Positions 43,303 to 52,464 are shown, counted from the first letter of the stretch. The stretch: DNA of 64,000 nt from Enterovibrio baiacu (GCF_004120195.1 NZ_SCHN01000008.1:463810-527809); one strand, 5' to 3'. Notes: generated from the sequence alone by a model not told the origin. Numbers and translations: made by a program.

Positions 43303-44748
43303 TTAGGTCACGGTGATCATACGCATGGTATTGGTTGTGCCGACATAGCCAATGATGTCACCTTGCGTGAAGATCACCACGTCCCACGGCTTCAAATAAC
43401 CCATTTCTTTCAGCATCTTGATCGCTTTGTGTGCAACCTCAGGGCCTGCGCCAGTGTCGCTTTCAAAATACACAGGCGTTACTCCACGGTAGAGCGCCGC
43501 GCGGCTGAGTGTCGATTCGTGTTGGGAAAGGGCGAAAATGGGTTTGCCCGAACTGATACGCGACATCATCAGTGCTGTCTTGCCTGATTCTGTCAGCGAG
43601 ACCATGGCTTTTACTTTTGGCATGTGGTTTGCCGCGTACATGCTTGCCATGGATACCGTTTCTTCAATCAGCTCAAATTCTTTGTTTAATCTGTGGTTCG
43701 AGACGTTGATGGACGGCATTTTCTCTGCGCCCACACACACTTCCGCCATGGCTTTCACGGTTTCTAGTGGGTAGTCACCTGCGGCGGTTTCTGCTGAAAG
43801 CATCACGGCATCTGTGCCATCGAGCACGGCGTTTGCAACGTCCATGACTTCCGCACGGGTTGGCATGGGCGCTTTGATCATGGATTCCATCATTTGTGTG
43901 GCGGTGATAACACAGCGGTTGAGAGCACGTGCGCGTCGAATGAGTTTTTTCTGCACACCTACCAATTCCGGGTCACCAATTTCTACCCCGAGATCCCCGC
44001 GCGCCACCATGACGCAATCCGACGCCTCGATGATATCGTCAATGTTTTCATCGGTAGAAACGGTTTCTGCGCGTTCTACTTTGGCGACAAGGCGCGTTTC
44101 TAACCCTGCATCCCTCGCCAGAGAGCGTGCCAAGCGCATGTCGTCACCATTACGCGGGAAAGAAATCGCCAAGTAATCCACACCGATTTTAGCGGCGGTG
44201 AGGATGTCTTGTTTGTCTTTATCTGTCAGTGCTGGTGCGGACAAGCCGCCGCCTTTTTTGTTGATCCCTTTGTTATTCGAAAGGGGGCCACCCACCGTCA
44301 CTTCGGTATGTACGCAGGTACCTTTAACAGAAATCACTTTGAGTTGAACGCGGCCATCATCAAGCAACAGGATGTCACCATTCGACACGTCCTTTGGCAG
44401 TTCTTTGTAATCCAGTCCCACACGCTCTTGATCGCCTTTGCCAAGAGGAAGGTCGCTGTCGAGGATGAACTTGTCGCCGACTGCCAAGGTGATTTTGCCG
44501 TTTTCAAACGTCGAGACGCGAATTTTAGGGCCTTGAAGATCGCCCAATATACCAATGTGTTGCCCCAGCTTGGCCGCAATCGTTCTCACTTTTTGCGCGC
44601 GCGCCATGTGGTCTTCGGCGCTGCCGTGAGAGAAGTTCATTCGGACGACGTTAGCACCTGCAGCGATGATTTGCTCGAGCATGTCGTCTTTATCTGTCGC
44701 TGGGCCAAGAGTGGTAACAATTTTTGTTCGACGCATTGGTTCAGTCAT
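43303..44748 (-). CDS. pyk: Pyruvate kinase
   Basis: A 481-residue glycolytic enzyme converting PEP and ADP to pyruvate and ATP. It begins [12 protein letters not shown], with the N-terminal PEP-site R-M-N-F-S-H-G near residue 37, [11 protein letters not shown], the Mg/K-site segment [11 protein letters not shown], and A-T-Q-M-M-E-S-M. The ATG with GGAG at six bases is used; an in-frame TTG four codons upstream overlaps that ribosome site. It lies downstream of hexR on the same strand, 152 bp away with a terminator between, matching the hexR-pyk arrangement of gamma-proteobacteria. It is of the PykA type by this context. Confidence 0.96.
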   Translation of the reverse strand: MTEPMRRTKIVTTLGPATDKDDMLEQIIAAGANVVRMNFSHGSAEDHMARAQKVRTIAAKLGQHIGILGDLQGPKIRVSTFENGKITLAVGDKFILDSDLPLGKGDQERVGLDYKELPKDVSNGDILLLDDGRVQLKVISVKGTCVHTEVTVGGPLSNNKGINKKGGGLSAPALTDKDKQDILTAAKIGVDYLAISFPRNGDDMRLARSLARDAGLETRLVAKVERAETVSTDENIDDIIEASDCVMVARGDLGVEIGDPELVGVQKKLIRRARALNRCVITATQMMESMIKAPMPTRAEVMDVANAVLDGTDAVMLSAETAAGDYPLETVKAMAEVCVGAEKMPSINVSNHRLNKEFELIEETVSMASMYAANHMPKVKAMVSLTESGKTALMMSRISSGKPIFALSQHESTLSRAALYRGVTPVYFESDTGAGPEVAHKAIKMLKEMGYLKPWDVVIFTQGDIIGYVGTTNTMRMITVT

Positions 44749-44864
44749 GAATATCTCCAAAGTGAATGCTTAGTTCAAAAAGCAACAGCATCTCGTACTG
44801 CCAAAGTGAATTCCCTATTTGTTAATAAAGTGTAGCCGAGGAGGGTCGTGCGCGGAAAAAAGAG

Positions 44865-44893
44865 AGAAAAAAGGCAGACTTAGTGTCTGCCTT
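44865..44893 (-). terminator. Terminator of hexR
   Basis: A perfect 9-bp stem (AAGGCAGAC / GTCTGCCTT) with a 5-nt loop is followed on the minus strand by TTTTTT. It implies that pyk has its own promoter. Confidence 0.85.
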
Positions 44894-44900
44894 TAAGCGG

Positions 44901-45755
44901 TTAGGTCAGTGACTCTTTGTTAAATCGCGAGTCCTTGATGGCGTCTTTTACGCGTTTTAGGTTCTCTCGGAACCCAGGGCCTCGTCGTAACGTAAAGCCT
45001 GTGGCCAATACGTCAATCACTGTCATTTGCACCACGCGGCTTGCCATTGGCATATAGATGTCGGTGTCTTCTGGTACATCTAGCGTGATGGTCAGTGAGC
45101 ACACTTTATCCAGCGGTGAGCCTTTTTCGGTGATACCAATAACGGTTGCCCCGTTTTCTCTCGCAAGGGTTGCGACATCGACGAGTGATTTGGTGCGACC
45201 CGTGTGAGAAATAACCACCACAACATCACCGTCTGAGCAGTTAATGCAGCTCATGCGTTGCATGACGATATCATTGAAACAAACGATAGGAATGTTGAAG
45301 CGGAAGAATTTGTTTTGCGCATCATGCGCGACGGACGCTGACGCACCAAGGCCAAAGAAGGAAATCTTCTTCGCTTGTGTCAGTAGGTCAACGGCACGGT
45401 TAATTTGGTGTGGGTCTATGCTGTTTTTAGCAACATCAAGACACGCCATGGTGGATTCGAAAATCTTGGCAGTGTAGGCGTCAGCGCTGTCGTGTTCTTC
45501 AACATTGCGATTTACATAAGGCGTGCCATTGGCAAGGCTTTGCGCAAGATGAAGTTTAAAGTCAGGGAAACCCTTAGTGTCTAAACGACGGCAAAAACGG
45601 TTAACAGTAGGCTCACTCACGTCTGCCAATTTGGCTAAGGTAGCAATGCTCGAATGAATCGCTGTTTGTGGCGACGCAATGATCACCTCAGCGACTTTTC
45701 TCTCCGATTTGCTGAAATTTTCAATATTTTTTTGTATTTTTTCTAAGGTATTCAT
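44901..45755 (-). CDS. hexR: HexR, RpiR-family regulator of central carbon metabolism
   Basis: The protein is 284 residues. Residues 1-77 form the RpiR HTH_6 domain (I-A-T-L-A-K-L-A-D-V-S-E-P-T-V-N-R-F-C-R-R). Residues ~110-260 form a SIS sugar-phosphate-binding domain (F-F-G-L-G-A-S-A-S-V-A and V-V-V-I-S-H-T-G-R-T-K-S). This layout, the sequence R-F-C-R-R-L-D-T-K-G-F-P-D-F-K-L and the neighbouring pyk gene identify HexR. It senses KDPG and controls Entner-Doudoroff, glycolytic and gluconeogenic genes. No perfect HexR palindrome was seen upstream of either gene here. The broken kdgK nearby belongs to the pathway that makes its effector. Confidence 0.93.
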   Translation of the reverse strand: MNTLEKIQKNIENFSKSERKVAEVIIASPQTAIHSSIATLAKLADVSEPTVNRFCRRLDTKGFPDFKLHLAQSLANGTPYVNRNVEEHDSADAYTAKIFESTMACLDVAKNSIDPHQINRAVDLLTQAKKISFFGLGASASVAHDAQNKFFRFNIPIVCFNDIVMQRMSCINCSDGDVVVVISHTGRTKSLVDVATLARENGATVIGITEKGSPLDKVCSLTITLDVPEDTDIYMPMASRVVQMTVIDVLATGFTLRRGPGFRENLKRVKDAIKDSRFNKESLT

Positions 45756-46071
45756 CCAGATTACCGCTTTGCGTCCGCTGTATAATTTATCGGCATGGTT
45801 GATGTTTTTTGCTGCAAAACGCCACTACCGACTTGAAGTTTAGGATAAAAATAATCCTCAATAATGTTATAGATAAGTCTAACGTTTGGTGGTTAGTAAG
45901 AACATTTTATTGGGGTTTTGACATTAAAAACTTTGTATTCATTCACGCTTTCAGTTGTTTTATTACACAAGTTCGGAGTTTTTTTTCATCAAAAATTAAA
46001 CTTTTGCCCACATGTAGCACGTATTCTGTGCTTTTCCCCGATTAATGAAATTGGATTACAGAGAACTTTCG
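45756..46071. other. Divergent non-coding region between hexR and the SDR gene
   Basis: AT-rich, with no gene seen. TTGACA occurs at about 45919-45924, but no well-spaced -10 is evident. It must hold the hexR and SDR promoters. Confidence 0.4.
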
Positions 46072-46917
46072 ATGCAGAAACCATATAAAACAGTGTCCGT
46101 ATGTGGATGCGGCTGGCTAGGATTGCCGTTGGCCGAATCTCTGGTTCAATCGGGCTATCAGGTCTTTGGCACGAAGCGCGTACAAGCTGATGCCGATGCG
46201 CTCAATACAAAAGGGATCCAAGGCGTATGTTTCGATGTGTACGCTCCGACTGCTTCTTCGAATACTGATGTGCTGTTTAGTGCTGACGTGCTCGTTGTAA
46301 ATATCCCTCCGGGAAGGCGAAACTTTGAGCGCGAGCGCTTTGTTAACGCCATGAAATCTTTGGTAGATACCGCAAAATTGCAAGGCGTGAAACAGCTCAT
46401 TGTTGTAAGTACCACCTCTGTCTATGGGGAAGTCACGGGTAAGGTAACAGAAGAGACGGTTTGCGTGCCGAATACTGAATCTGGCAAAGCGCATCTCGAC
46501 ATTGAAGAGCATGTACTAAAGACGTTTCCTGAAACGGGTGTTGTGTTGCGATTTTCTGGGCTCATTGGTGCTGAGCGACACCCTGCGAAGCATCTTGCGG
46601 GCAGAGAGGGGATCACCAACGGCAATGACCCTGTGAATTTGATTCATCGTGACGACTGTATTCAAGCCATTTCTCTTATCATCAATCAACAAATCGGTGG
46701 CGGGGAGGTGTTGCATCTTAGTGCGAATGCTCACCCAACGCGTGCGGAATTCTACTCATGGGCAGCAGGGGGGATGGGGTTGCCATTGCCGACCTTTGAA
46801 CTGACCGGTGGCGAAGGAAAATGTATTGTCGCCAAAGGCACACTCGATAAGTTGAAGATGACATTGAAGTATCCGTCGCCCTTTGACATGCCGTTGCCTG
46901 TTGTGAATGTGGAGTAG
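46072..46917 (+). CDS. NAD(P)-dependent SDR/epimerase family protein (YeeZ-like)
   Basis: A 281-residue Rossmann-fold protein. The nucleotide loop is V-C-G-C-G-W-L-G-L-P at residues ~10-19. It also has S-T-T-S-V-Y-G-E near 120, a region common to extended SDRs (S, Y) though the full Y-x-x-x-K is not obvious, and R-F-S-G-L-I-G-A near 160. It resembles E. coli YeeZ-type proteins of unknown substrate. The second of two in-frame ATGs is chosen because AGAGA precedes it and the nucleotide loop then has a normal distance to the start; the first ATG (46045) would add nine residues. A single gene. Confidence 0.82.
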   Translation: MQKPYKTVSVCGCGWLGLPLAESLVQSGYQVFGTKRVQADADALNTKGIQGVCFDVYAPTASSNTDVLFSADVLVVNIPPGRRNFERERFVNAMKSLVDTAKLQGVKQLIVVSTTSVYGEVTGKVTEETVCVPNTESGKAHLDIEEHVLKTFPETGVVLRFSGLIGAERHPAKHLAGREGITNGNDPVNLIHRDDCIQAISLIINQQIGGGEVLHLSANAHPTRAEFYSWAAGGMGLPLPTFELTGGEGKCIVAKGTLDKLKMTLKYPSPFDMPLPVVNVE

Positions 46918-46985
46918 GCAACTGCCGATGAACCTGAAGCAAAAGGCCTGATGGCAAGCGGGCTAGTAGTCCATAAATGGAAGCC

Positions 46986-47126
46986 AAAAAAAAGCCCGCT
47001 TCATAGAAGCGGGCAACATAAATGTTTTGTAACTAGGAGTAAGAAAAAGCAGCAGCATTTAGCGATAAGTTAGAAATCATGTTTGGCGGCCAGCTATACA
47101 TTTTAAGGCACTTATTCGCTATCTAC
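46986..47126 (-). ncRNA. vrrA: Sigma-E-dependent small RNA, VrrA-like
   Basis: A 141-nt transcript is predicted on the minus strand. A sigma-E-type promoter precedes it. The 5' part folds into a hairpin (TAGCGA-A-TAAGT with ACTTATCGCTA). Then comes an open C/U-rich stretch (GCTGCTGCTTTTTCTTACT) resembling the RybB seed, and a 9-bp terminator stem (GCCCGCTTC / GAAGCGGGC) with eight T. V. cholerae VrrA, a 140-nt sigma-E sRNA that represses outer-membrane proteins, is as I recall encoded next to the VC1741 TetR gene, and a TetR-fadE pair lies here too. Name assigned from structure, length and synteny, not alignment. Confidence 0.78.
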
Positions 47127-47132
47127 GTATAC

Positions 47133-47159
47133 TATGACGTCCCACATTTTGTTTAGTTC
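47133..47159 (-). promoter_or_regulatory. Sigma-E-type promoter of the VrrA-like sRNA
   Basis: Minus strand: GAACTA, then GTCATA, with 17 bases between GAAC and GTC. This is the spacing of the sigma-E consensus GGAACTT-N15-GTCTAA. The predicted start is seven bases downstream of the -10. Confidence 0.7.
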
Positions 47160-47425
47160 AAACTAAATTCACTTTTTTTCGAATTTCTTTTTGTTGCCCT
47201 CCTTCATACCGTTTCATTCCCCATCGACATGCCTGCTCTGAATGCGCGTCTCGTTTCGCCCCTTGTGCTTCTGATGTAAAAAACCGTTAGAGAGGGGGAG
47301 ACATCGTGGCGAGTAACAATCAGGACGAACTACGAACTACGAACAATGAACGCGACAGAAATAGAGGGTTAAGAAAAGTTGGGTCAAAGAAGACGAAGAA
47401 AAACTGTTTTAGAACCAGCAAGATG
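47160..47425. other. Spacer between the two sRNA genes
   Basis: About 266 bp with no gene. It contains a short heptamer-like run (ACGAACT repeated, about 47330-47352) and an AAATTCGAAAAAAAGTGA block (minus strand) that recurs upstream of the second sRNA. The recurrence hints that the sRNA units share ancestry. Confidence 0.45.
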
Positions 47426-47496
47426 AAAAAAAGCCCGTACGCAAATTGGCGTTACGGGCTTCAGAAGATAAAAACTTCTTAAGAAAAAGCAGTGGC
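47426..47496 (-). ncRNA. Sigma-E-dependent small RNA with RybB-type 5' seed
   Basis: A 71-nt RNA is predicted, starting GCCACTGCTTTTTCTTA. E. coli RybB begins GCCACTGCTTTTCTTTG, so the seed matches at nearly every base from the first nucleotide. A small hairpin (AAGAAG / CTTCT) and a terminator stem (AAGCCCGTA / TACGGGCTT region) with seven T follow. Family knowledge: RybB and the Vibrio RNA MicV use this seed with Hfq to repress outer-membrane protein mRNAs under envelope stress. It lies 300 bp upstream of the VrrA-like gene on the same strand. MicV/RybB homologue is the best call. Confidence 0.8.
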
Positions 47497-47502
47497 ATTA
47501 TA

Positions 47503-47529
47503 TGTGACCTGTTACTGTTGGATTTGTTC
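47503..47529 (-). promoter_or_regulatory. Sigma-E-type promoter of the RybB-like sRNA
   Basis: Minus strand GGAACAA and GTCACA with 17 bases between GAAC and GTC, identical in spacing to the neighbouring VrrA-like promoter. The -10 ends seven bases before the first base of the RybB-type seed. Confidence 0.72.
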
Positions 47530-47693
47530 CCGCTCCCTCCAATTTTTTTCTCAAAAATGAGTATTTTCTTTTTCTTTCCAAGGGAAAGTTAATAAATAAC
47601 AACAAGATAAATTTTGTGACTTTTTTTCGAATTTGATTGCGGTCACGCCTCCAATTGTTTTTGGCTTGTTATTAATGCTAACGGGATGTAAAG

Positions 47694-47709
47694 TTAAACG
47701 GGTGTTTAA
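47694..47709. promoter_or_regulatory. Candidate PsrA operator TTAAAC-GGGT-GTTTAA
   Basis: A perfect 6-bp inverted repeat with a 4-bp spacer contains AAAC-N4-GTTT, the form described for PsrA boxes in Pseudomonas. It lies 15 bp before the psrA start, suited to autoregulation. Repression of fadE through the same transcript is inferred. Confidence 0.55.
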
Positions 47710-47724
47710 TACAGGTGAATGAAA

Positions 47725-48402
47725 ATGGCAGGGAAAGGCGAAACTAAGGGTAAAATCCTTGATGCGGCAGAACAGCTTTTTGCTGAACATGGCTTTAAAG
47801 ACACCTCGCTGCGTACCATCACGAGTAAAGCAGGTGTGAATTTGGCGTCTGTGAACTATCACTTTGGTGACAAGAAGTCGTTGGTTCGCGCCGTACTCGA
47901 AAGATATTTAGAACAGTTCATGCCTCAGATCGAAAATGAACTGAAAGCACTCCTCGTAAAAGACGATGTCTCGATGGACGATGTCTTCGCTTGCACAAAA
48001 AGACCACTTCTTGAGCTTGATAAGTTTCGCCGTCATGGCGCGTCTGTGTTTATGCAACTTATCGGCAGAGGTTACACCGACGTGCAAGGTCACTTGAGAT
48101 GGTTTATCACCACCCGCTATAGCGGCGTGCTCTCTCTATTTACACAAGCCGTCTCGAAAGCAAATCCTACACTTAAACCAGAACACATTTTCTGGCGTTT
48201 GCACTTCACGTTAGGTGCGGCAATTTTCACCATGGCGTCGAATGTGGCGCTGAGTGAAATTGCGGAAAACGATTTTGGTCATACGGTTTCGATAGAGGAA
48301 ATTTTAGACCGATTGATCCCTTACCTTGCTGCAGGTGTAGATGCTTCTGTAAGCAAAGAATTAATGCTGGTGCCGAGTGATTCATCACTGAGCGCGAGCT
48401 AA
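47725..48402 (+). CDS. psrA: PsrA-type TetR regulator of fatty-acid degradation
   Basis: A 225-residue protein. The N-terminal TetR HTH is clear: I-L-D-A-A-E-Q-L-F-A-E-H-G-F, T-S-L-R-T-I-T-S-K-A-G-V-N and L-A-S-V-N-Y-H-F-G-D-K-K. The length and the ligand-domain text (R-R-H-G-A-S-V-F-M-Q-L-I-G-R) fit the PsrA/RutR-like group. It directly precedes fadE (51 bp), as in V. cholerae VC1741-VC1740. PsrA-type repressors are released by long-chain fatty acids or acyl-CoA. The second of two close ATGs is used because AGGTG is then at a workable distance. Assignment rests on synteny and the palindrome upstream. Confidence 0.85.
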   Translation: MAGKGETKGKILDAAEQLFAEHGFKDTSLRTITSKAGVNLASVNYHFGDKKSLVRAVLERYLEQFMPQIENELKALLVKDDVSMDDVFACTKRPLLELDKFRRHGASVFMQLIGRGYTDVQGHLRWFITTRYSGVLSLFTQAVSKANPTLKPEHIFWRLHFTLGAAIFTMASNVALSEIAENDFGHTVSIEEILDRLIPYLAAGVDASVSKELMLVPSDSSLSAS

Positions 48403-48453
48403 AGAATAATAAGAAAGTAAATTAACGTCTTACGAAACAAAAGGATCTGAATC

Positions 48454-50748
48454 ATGAGCTCTCAACCATCACTAAGAAGACGCTACCTCAGCGATCCGGC
48501 GTTTAAGTTTTTCAAAAAAGTCCTTCCTCCACTTTCCGAAACAGAGCGTGAAGCCATGGAAGCGGGGAGCGTTTGGTGGGATGGAGAACTATTTGCAGGT
48601 AATCCTGATTGGCGCACCTTGCTTCAATACCCTAAACCACGTCTTTCTGACGAAGAGCAGGCGTTTGTTGATAACCAACTCGAAACACTTCTAGAGATGC
48701 TGGATGATTTCGACATTGTTCAGCAGCGCAAAGATTTGCCGCCAGAAGTGTGGGCGTATCTGAAAAAAGAAAAGTTCTTCTCGCTGATCATTTCGAAAGA
48801 ATTCGGTGGTTTGGCTTTCTCAGCGTATGCGAACTCGACGATCGTTTCTAAGATCGCGACGCGCAGTTTGAGCGCCGCCGTGACAGTGATGGTACCTAAC
48901 TCGTTAGGCCCAGGGGAGCTTCTGACTCACTATGGCACTGACGCTCAGAAAAATTACTGGTTGCCCCGCCTTGCAAACGGTGAAGACGTGCCATGTTTTG
49001 CACTGACGGGTCCAGAAGCGGGTTCTGATGCAGGCTCTATCCCTGATAAGGGTGTGGTGTGCATGGGCAAATTCAACGGCGAAGAAGTGTTGGGCATCCG
49101 CCTGACGTGGAACAAGCGCTACATTACGCTTGCGCCGGTGGCAACGGTGCTAGGTTTGGCATTCAAGCTTGACGATCCTGATGGCTTGATTGGCGACACT
49201 GAAAACCTCGGTATTACCTGTGCCTTGATTCCTGCGGATCATGAAGGTGTTGAAATCGGTGAGCGCCATAACCCACTAGGATTGGCGTTCATGAATGGTC
49301 CAACGCGCGGTGAAGATGTCTTCATCCCAATGGATTGGGTCATCGGTGGTCAAGATTATGTAGGTAAAGGCTGGCGTATGCTGGTGGAGTGTCTATCAGC
49401 GGGGCGTGGTATTTCTTTGCCAGCACTTGGCACTGCTGTTGGTCATCTTGCCGCTCGCACAACGGGCGCCTATTCGTACGTACGCAAGCAATTCGGCATG
49501 AACATCGGTAAATTTGAAGGTGTGGCGGAAGCGCTAGGCCGCATCGGTGGTCATACCTACATGTTGGAAGCAGCCCGTACGCTGACGACCACGTCGCTCG
49601 ATATGCATGAGAAGCCGGGAATCGTGACAGCGATTGCCAAATATCACATGACAGAGTTGGCGCGAACGATACTGAATGACTCCATGGATATTCATTCGGG
49701 TCGTGCTATCCAATTAGGACCACTTAACTACATTGGTCACCACTACTTTGGTATGCCTGTGGCTATCACCGTAGAAGGGGCAAACATACTCACGCGTAAC
49801 CTCATGATCTTCGGTCAAGGTGCAACGCGTTGTCACCCGTATGTCCTTAAAGAAATGGAAGCTGCCGCGAACACTGACGAAAACAAAGGAGCGGAAGAAT
49901 TTGATGCCTTGTTGATCAAGCACATCAGTTTCGCGACGAAGAACGTGTTCAAGTCATTCGGCAATGCGTTTACGCGTTCTCGCTTTAATCAATCGCCAGT
50001 CTCTGGAGAGACCGCTGATTACTACCGCCAATTGTCACGCATGAGCCGAGCGCTTGCAGTGACCGCGGATGTTTCAATGTTGACCTTAGGTGGAGAACTC
50101 AAGCGTCGTGAGATGATTTCAGCGCGATTGGGTGATGTATTGAGTAACCTTTACTTGGCATCTGCCGTACTCAAGCGTTTTGAAGACGAAGGCCGTCAGC
50201 AATCAGACCTTCCACTTGTTCATTACTCGCTCCAGCATTGTTTGAACAAATGTGCGATTGCCTTTGATGGTGCGTTTAACAATTTCCCTCGCAAAGGCGT
50301 TGGTTCTTCGCTGCGTGTGTTGTTGTTCCCATTGGGTATGCACTTTAAAGCGCCTTCCGATGACGTTGCTGTTGAAATTGCAAACTTGTTGATGACGCCT
50401 GGCGCGCACCGCGAGCGACTCACGCACCTTTGCTATGTTGGCAATAAAGAGACCGATCCGGTTGCGATCATGGAGCGTGCGTTTGAAGCCATGCAATCCA
50501 TCCGTCCGATTGAAAAGAAAATGGCAATCGCTGCGAAGAATGGTCAGATTGCGAGAAAAGGCCCACTCGCTGACCGTCTAGCCCAAGCCCTTGAGCAAAA
50601 CGTGCTGACGGAAGACGAAATCGAGCAAGTGAAACAGGCTGACGCTTTGCGCTCGAAAGCCATCCAAGTGGATAACTTTGACCCTTCTTGGTTTGCACAA
50701 TCAGACACTGCATCAGCAGGAAAAGGGAAAAAAGGTAAGGCTGCGTAA
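48454..50748 (+). CDS. fadE: Acyl-CoA dehydrogenase FadE
   Basis: A 764-residue FAD enzyme for the first step of beta-oxidation (acyl-CoA to enoyl-CoA). The long FadE form is recognised by an extra C-terminal ~250 residues beyond the acyl-CoA dehydrogenase core, slightly shorter than E. coli FadE (814). Core motifs: L-T-G-P-E-A-G-S-D-A-G near residue 190, A-G-R-G-I-S-L-P-A near 310, I-H-S-G-R-A-I-Q-L-G-P near 415 and E-G-A-N-I-L-T-R near 440. AAGGA precedes the ATG. It is cotranscribed with psrA and ended by a strong terminator before fabV. The last residues are Lys/Gly-rich. Confidence 0.94.
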   Translation: MSSQPSLRRRYLSDPAFKFFKKVLPPLSETEREAMEAGSVWWDGELFAGNPDWRTLLQYPKPRLSDEEQAFVDNQLETLLEMLDDFDIVQQRKDLPPEVWAYLKKEKFFSLIISKEFGGLAFSAYANSTIVSKIATRSLSAAVTVMVPNSLGPGELLTHYGTDAQKNYWLPRLANGEDVPCFALTGPEAGSDAGSIPDKGVVCMGKFNGEEVLGIRLTWNKRYITLAPVATVLGLAFKLDDPDGLIGDTENLGITCALIPADHEGVEIGERHNPLGLAFMNGPTRGEDVFIPMDWVIGGQDYVGKGWRMLVECLSAGRGISLPALGTAVGHLAARTTGAYSYVRKQFGMNIGKFEGVAEALGRIGGHTYMLEAARTLTTTSLDMHEKPGIVTAIAKYHMTELARTILNDSMDIHSGRAIQLGPLNYIGHHYFGMPVAITVEGANILTRNLMIFGQGATRCHPYVLKEMEAAANTDENKGAEEFDALLIKHISFATKNVFKSFGNAFTRSRFNQSPVSGETADYYRQLSRMSRALAVTADVSMLTLGGELKRREMISARLGDVLSNLYLASAVLKRFEDEGRQQSDLPLVHYSLQHCLNKCAIAFDGAFNNFPRKGVGSSLRVLLFPLGMHFKAPSDDVAVEIANLLMTPGAHRERLTHLCYVGNKETDPVAIMERAFEAMQSIRPIEKKMAIAAKNGQIARKGPLADRLAQALEQNVLTEDEIEQVKQADALRSKAIQVDNFDPSWFAQSDTASAGKGKKGKAA

Positions 50749-50764
50749 TTCAAACTCTTACCCC

Positions 50765-50791
50765 AAAAACGCCGCATTTGCGGCGTTTTTT
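50765..50791 (+). terminator. Terminator of psrA-fadE
   Basis: The stem AAAAACGCCGC / GCGGCGTTTTT with an ATTT loop, ending in T. Confidence 0.9.
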
Positions 50792-50901
50792 GTTGCTAAC
50801 ACCTCCAACCACTGCCTCAAACCCACCTTTTGCAACAAAATTAAGTGCCAAAACAAGATGAAGTATTTATCCTAAGCCCAACTTTGTAAGGAAGGTTGAA
50901 T

Positions 50902-52104
50902 ATGATCATCAAACCGAAAATTCGCGGATTTATCTGTACGACGACGCATCCAAAAGGCTGTGAAGCTAACGTTAAAGAGCAAATCGAATACACCAAAGCC
51001 CAAGGTCCTATCGCAAACGCACCGAAGCGTGTGCTGGTAATTGGTTCATCAAGCGGCTACGGCATGTCATCGCGCATCGCTGCGGCGTTTGGCGGCGGTG
51101 CGGCGACCATCGGTGTCTTTTTTGAAAAACCAGGTACTGAGAAGAAGCCTGGCACAGCGGGTTGGTACAACACTGCTGCATTCGACAAATTTGCAAAAGA
51201 AGAAGGTCTCTACAGCAAAAGCTTGAACGGTGATGCTTTCTCTGATGAAGCAAAACGTAAAGCGATTGAGCTGATTAAAGAAGACTTGGGCCAAATCGAT
51301 ATGGTGGTTTACTCACTGGCATCGCCAGTACGTAAATTGCCGAAAACCGGTGAAGTGGTTCGTTCGTCGTTGAAGCCAATTGGTGAAACGTACACATCAA
51401 CAGCGGTGGATACCAACAAAGACGAGATCATCCAAGCAAGCGTAGAGCCAGCAACCCAAGAAGAAATCAAAGACACCATTACTGTTATGGGTGGCGAAGA
51501 TTGGGAATTGTGGATGCAAGCGCTGTCTGATGCTGGTGTATTGGCAGACGGCTGCAAAACAGTGGCCTACAGCTACATTGGTACTGAACTGACGTGGCCT
51601 ATCTACTGGGACGGTGCACTAGGCCGTGCGAAGATGGATCTAGATCGTGCTGCATCTGCATTGAATGACAAGTTGTCCACCACAGGTGGCAGCGCAAATG
51701 TGGCAGTACTGAAAAGTGTTGTTACGCAAGCGAGCTCAGCGATTCCCGTTATGCCTCTATACATCGCGATGGTGTTTAAGAAAATGCGTGAGCAGGGCGT
51801 ACACGAAGGCTGTATGGAACAAATCTATCGTATGTTCAGCCAACGCTTGTATAAAGAAGATGGCACAGCGCCAGAAGTGGACGATAAGAACCGTCTGCGT
51901 TTGGATGACTGGGAGCTGCGTGACGACATTCAACAACATTGTCGTGATCTGTGGCCTCAAATTACGTCAGAGAACCTGAAAGAACTGACGGATTACGTTG
52001 AGTACAAAGAAGAGTTCCTGAAATTATTCGGTTTTGGCATCGATGGTGTCGATTATGACGCTGACGTAAACCCTGAAATCGACTTTGACGTTCAAGCTAT
52101 TTAA
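50902..52104 (+). CDS. fabV: Enoyl-ACP reductase FabV
   Basis: A 400-residue monomeric SDR that reduces trans-2-enoyl-ACP with NADH in fatty-acid synthesis; FabV is the triclosan-resistant type first described in V. cholerae. It starts [17 protein letters not shown], then the NAD loop V-I-G-S-S-S-G-Y-G. The active-site Tyr-x8-Lys is [10 protein letters not shown] near residue 235. AAGGAAGG lies before the ATG; an in-frame TTG two codons upstream is not needed. It has its own terminators on both sides, so it is a single unit. Its position beside fadE joins synthesis and breakdown of fatty acids in one neighbourhood. Confidence 0.97.
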   Translation: MIIKPKIRGFICTTTHPKGCEANVKEQIEYTKAQGPIANAPKRVLVIGSSSGYGMSSRIAAAFGGGAATIGVFFEKPGTEKKPGTAGWYNTAAFDKFAKEEGLYSKSLNGDAFSDEAKRKAIELIKEDLGQIDMVVYSLASPVRKLPKTGEVVRSSLKPIGETYTSTAVDTNKDEIIQASVEPATQEEIKDTITVMGGEDWELWMQALSDAGVLADGCKTVAYSYIGTELTWPIYWDGALGRAKMDLDRAASALNDKLSTTGGSANVAVLKSVVTQASSAIPVMPLYIAMVFKKMREQGVHEGCMEQIYRMFSQRLYKEDGTAPEVDDKNRLRLDDWELRDDIQQHCRDLWPQITSENLKELTDYVEYKEEFLKLFGFGIDGVDYDADVNPEIDFDVQAI

Positions 52105-52123
52105 GCTTTTCGTCTCTAAAATG

Positions 52124-52155
52124 AAAAAAGCCAGCCACTATGCGCTGGCTTTTTT
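52124..52155 (+). terminator. Terminator of fabV
   Basis: The stem AAAAAAGCCAGC / GCTGGCTTTTTT with an 8-nt loop and a T run. Confidence 0.92.
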
Positions 52156-52292
52156 GTTTTTGAAACAACTCTGCTAGATAGTTATTGATGAAAAATTCCA
52201 GTCAGAATTGCTAAAAGTTTGATCAATGTGGCTGATATTTATCATATTTGGTTGATAAAGAAGCAAACGAACAAAAACGACATAATTAATGC

Positions 52293-52320
52293 GTGACAGC
52301 CTCAAAAAGTTAGGTAGAAT
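52293..52320 (+). promoter_or_regulatory. Promoter of the tRNA operon
   Basis: GTGACA and TAGAAT are 16 bp apart, followed directly by the GC-rich discriminator GCGGCCC. That discriminator is typical of growth-rate and stringently controlled stable-RNA promoters. A small hairpin (AACCCC-TC-GGGGTT) lies in the leader before the first tRNA. Confidence 0.72.
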
Positions 52321-52387
52321 GCGGCCCATACCAACGAGGAAGACAACTTCCAAAGTGAGTATGAACCCCTCGGGGTTGGGAAACAAA

Positions 52388-52461
52388 GGCGCGTTGGCAG
52401 AGTGGCTATGCAGCGGATTGCAAATCCGTGGACCTCGGTTCGACTCCGGGACGCGCCTCCA
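52388..52461 (+). tRNA. tRNA-Cys (GCA)
   Basis: A 74-nt cloverleaf with encoded CCA. The anticodon loop reads ATTGCAAAT, giving GCA. The acceptor GGCGCGT pairs with ACGCGCC. First tRNA of the operon. Confidence 0.97.
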
Positions 52462-52464
52462 TTT

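Noticed and set aside
46972-47014. Terminator of the SDR gene
   Set aside because: The T tract is on the minus strand, so the hairpin serves the minus-strand sRNA, not the plus-strand gene.
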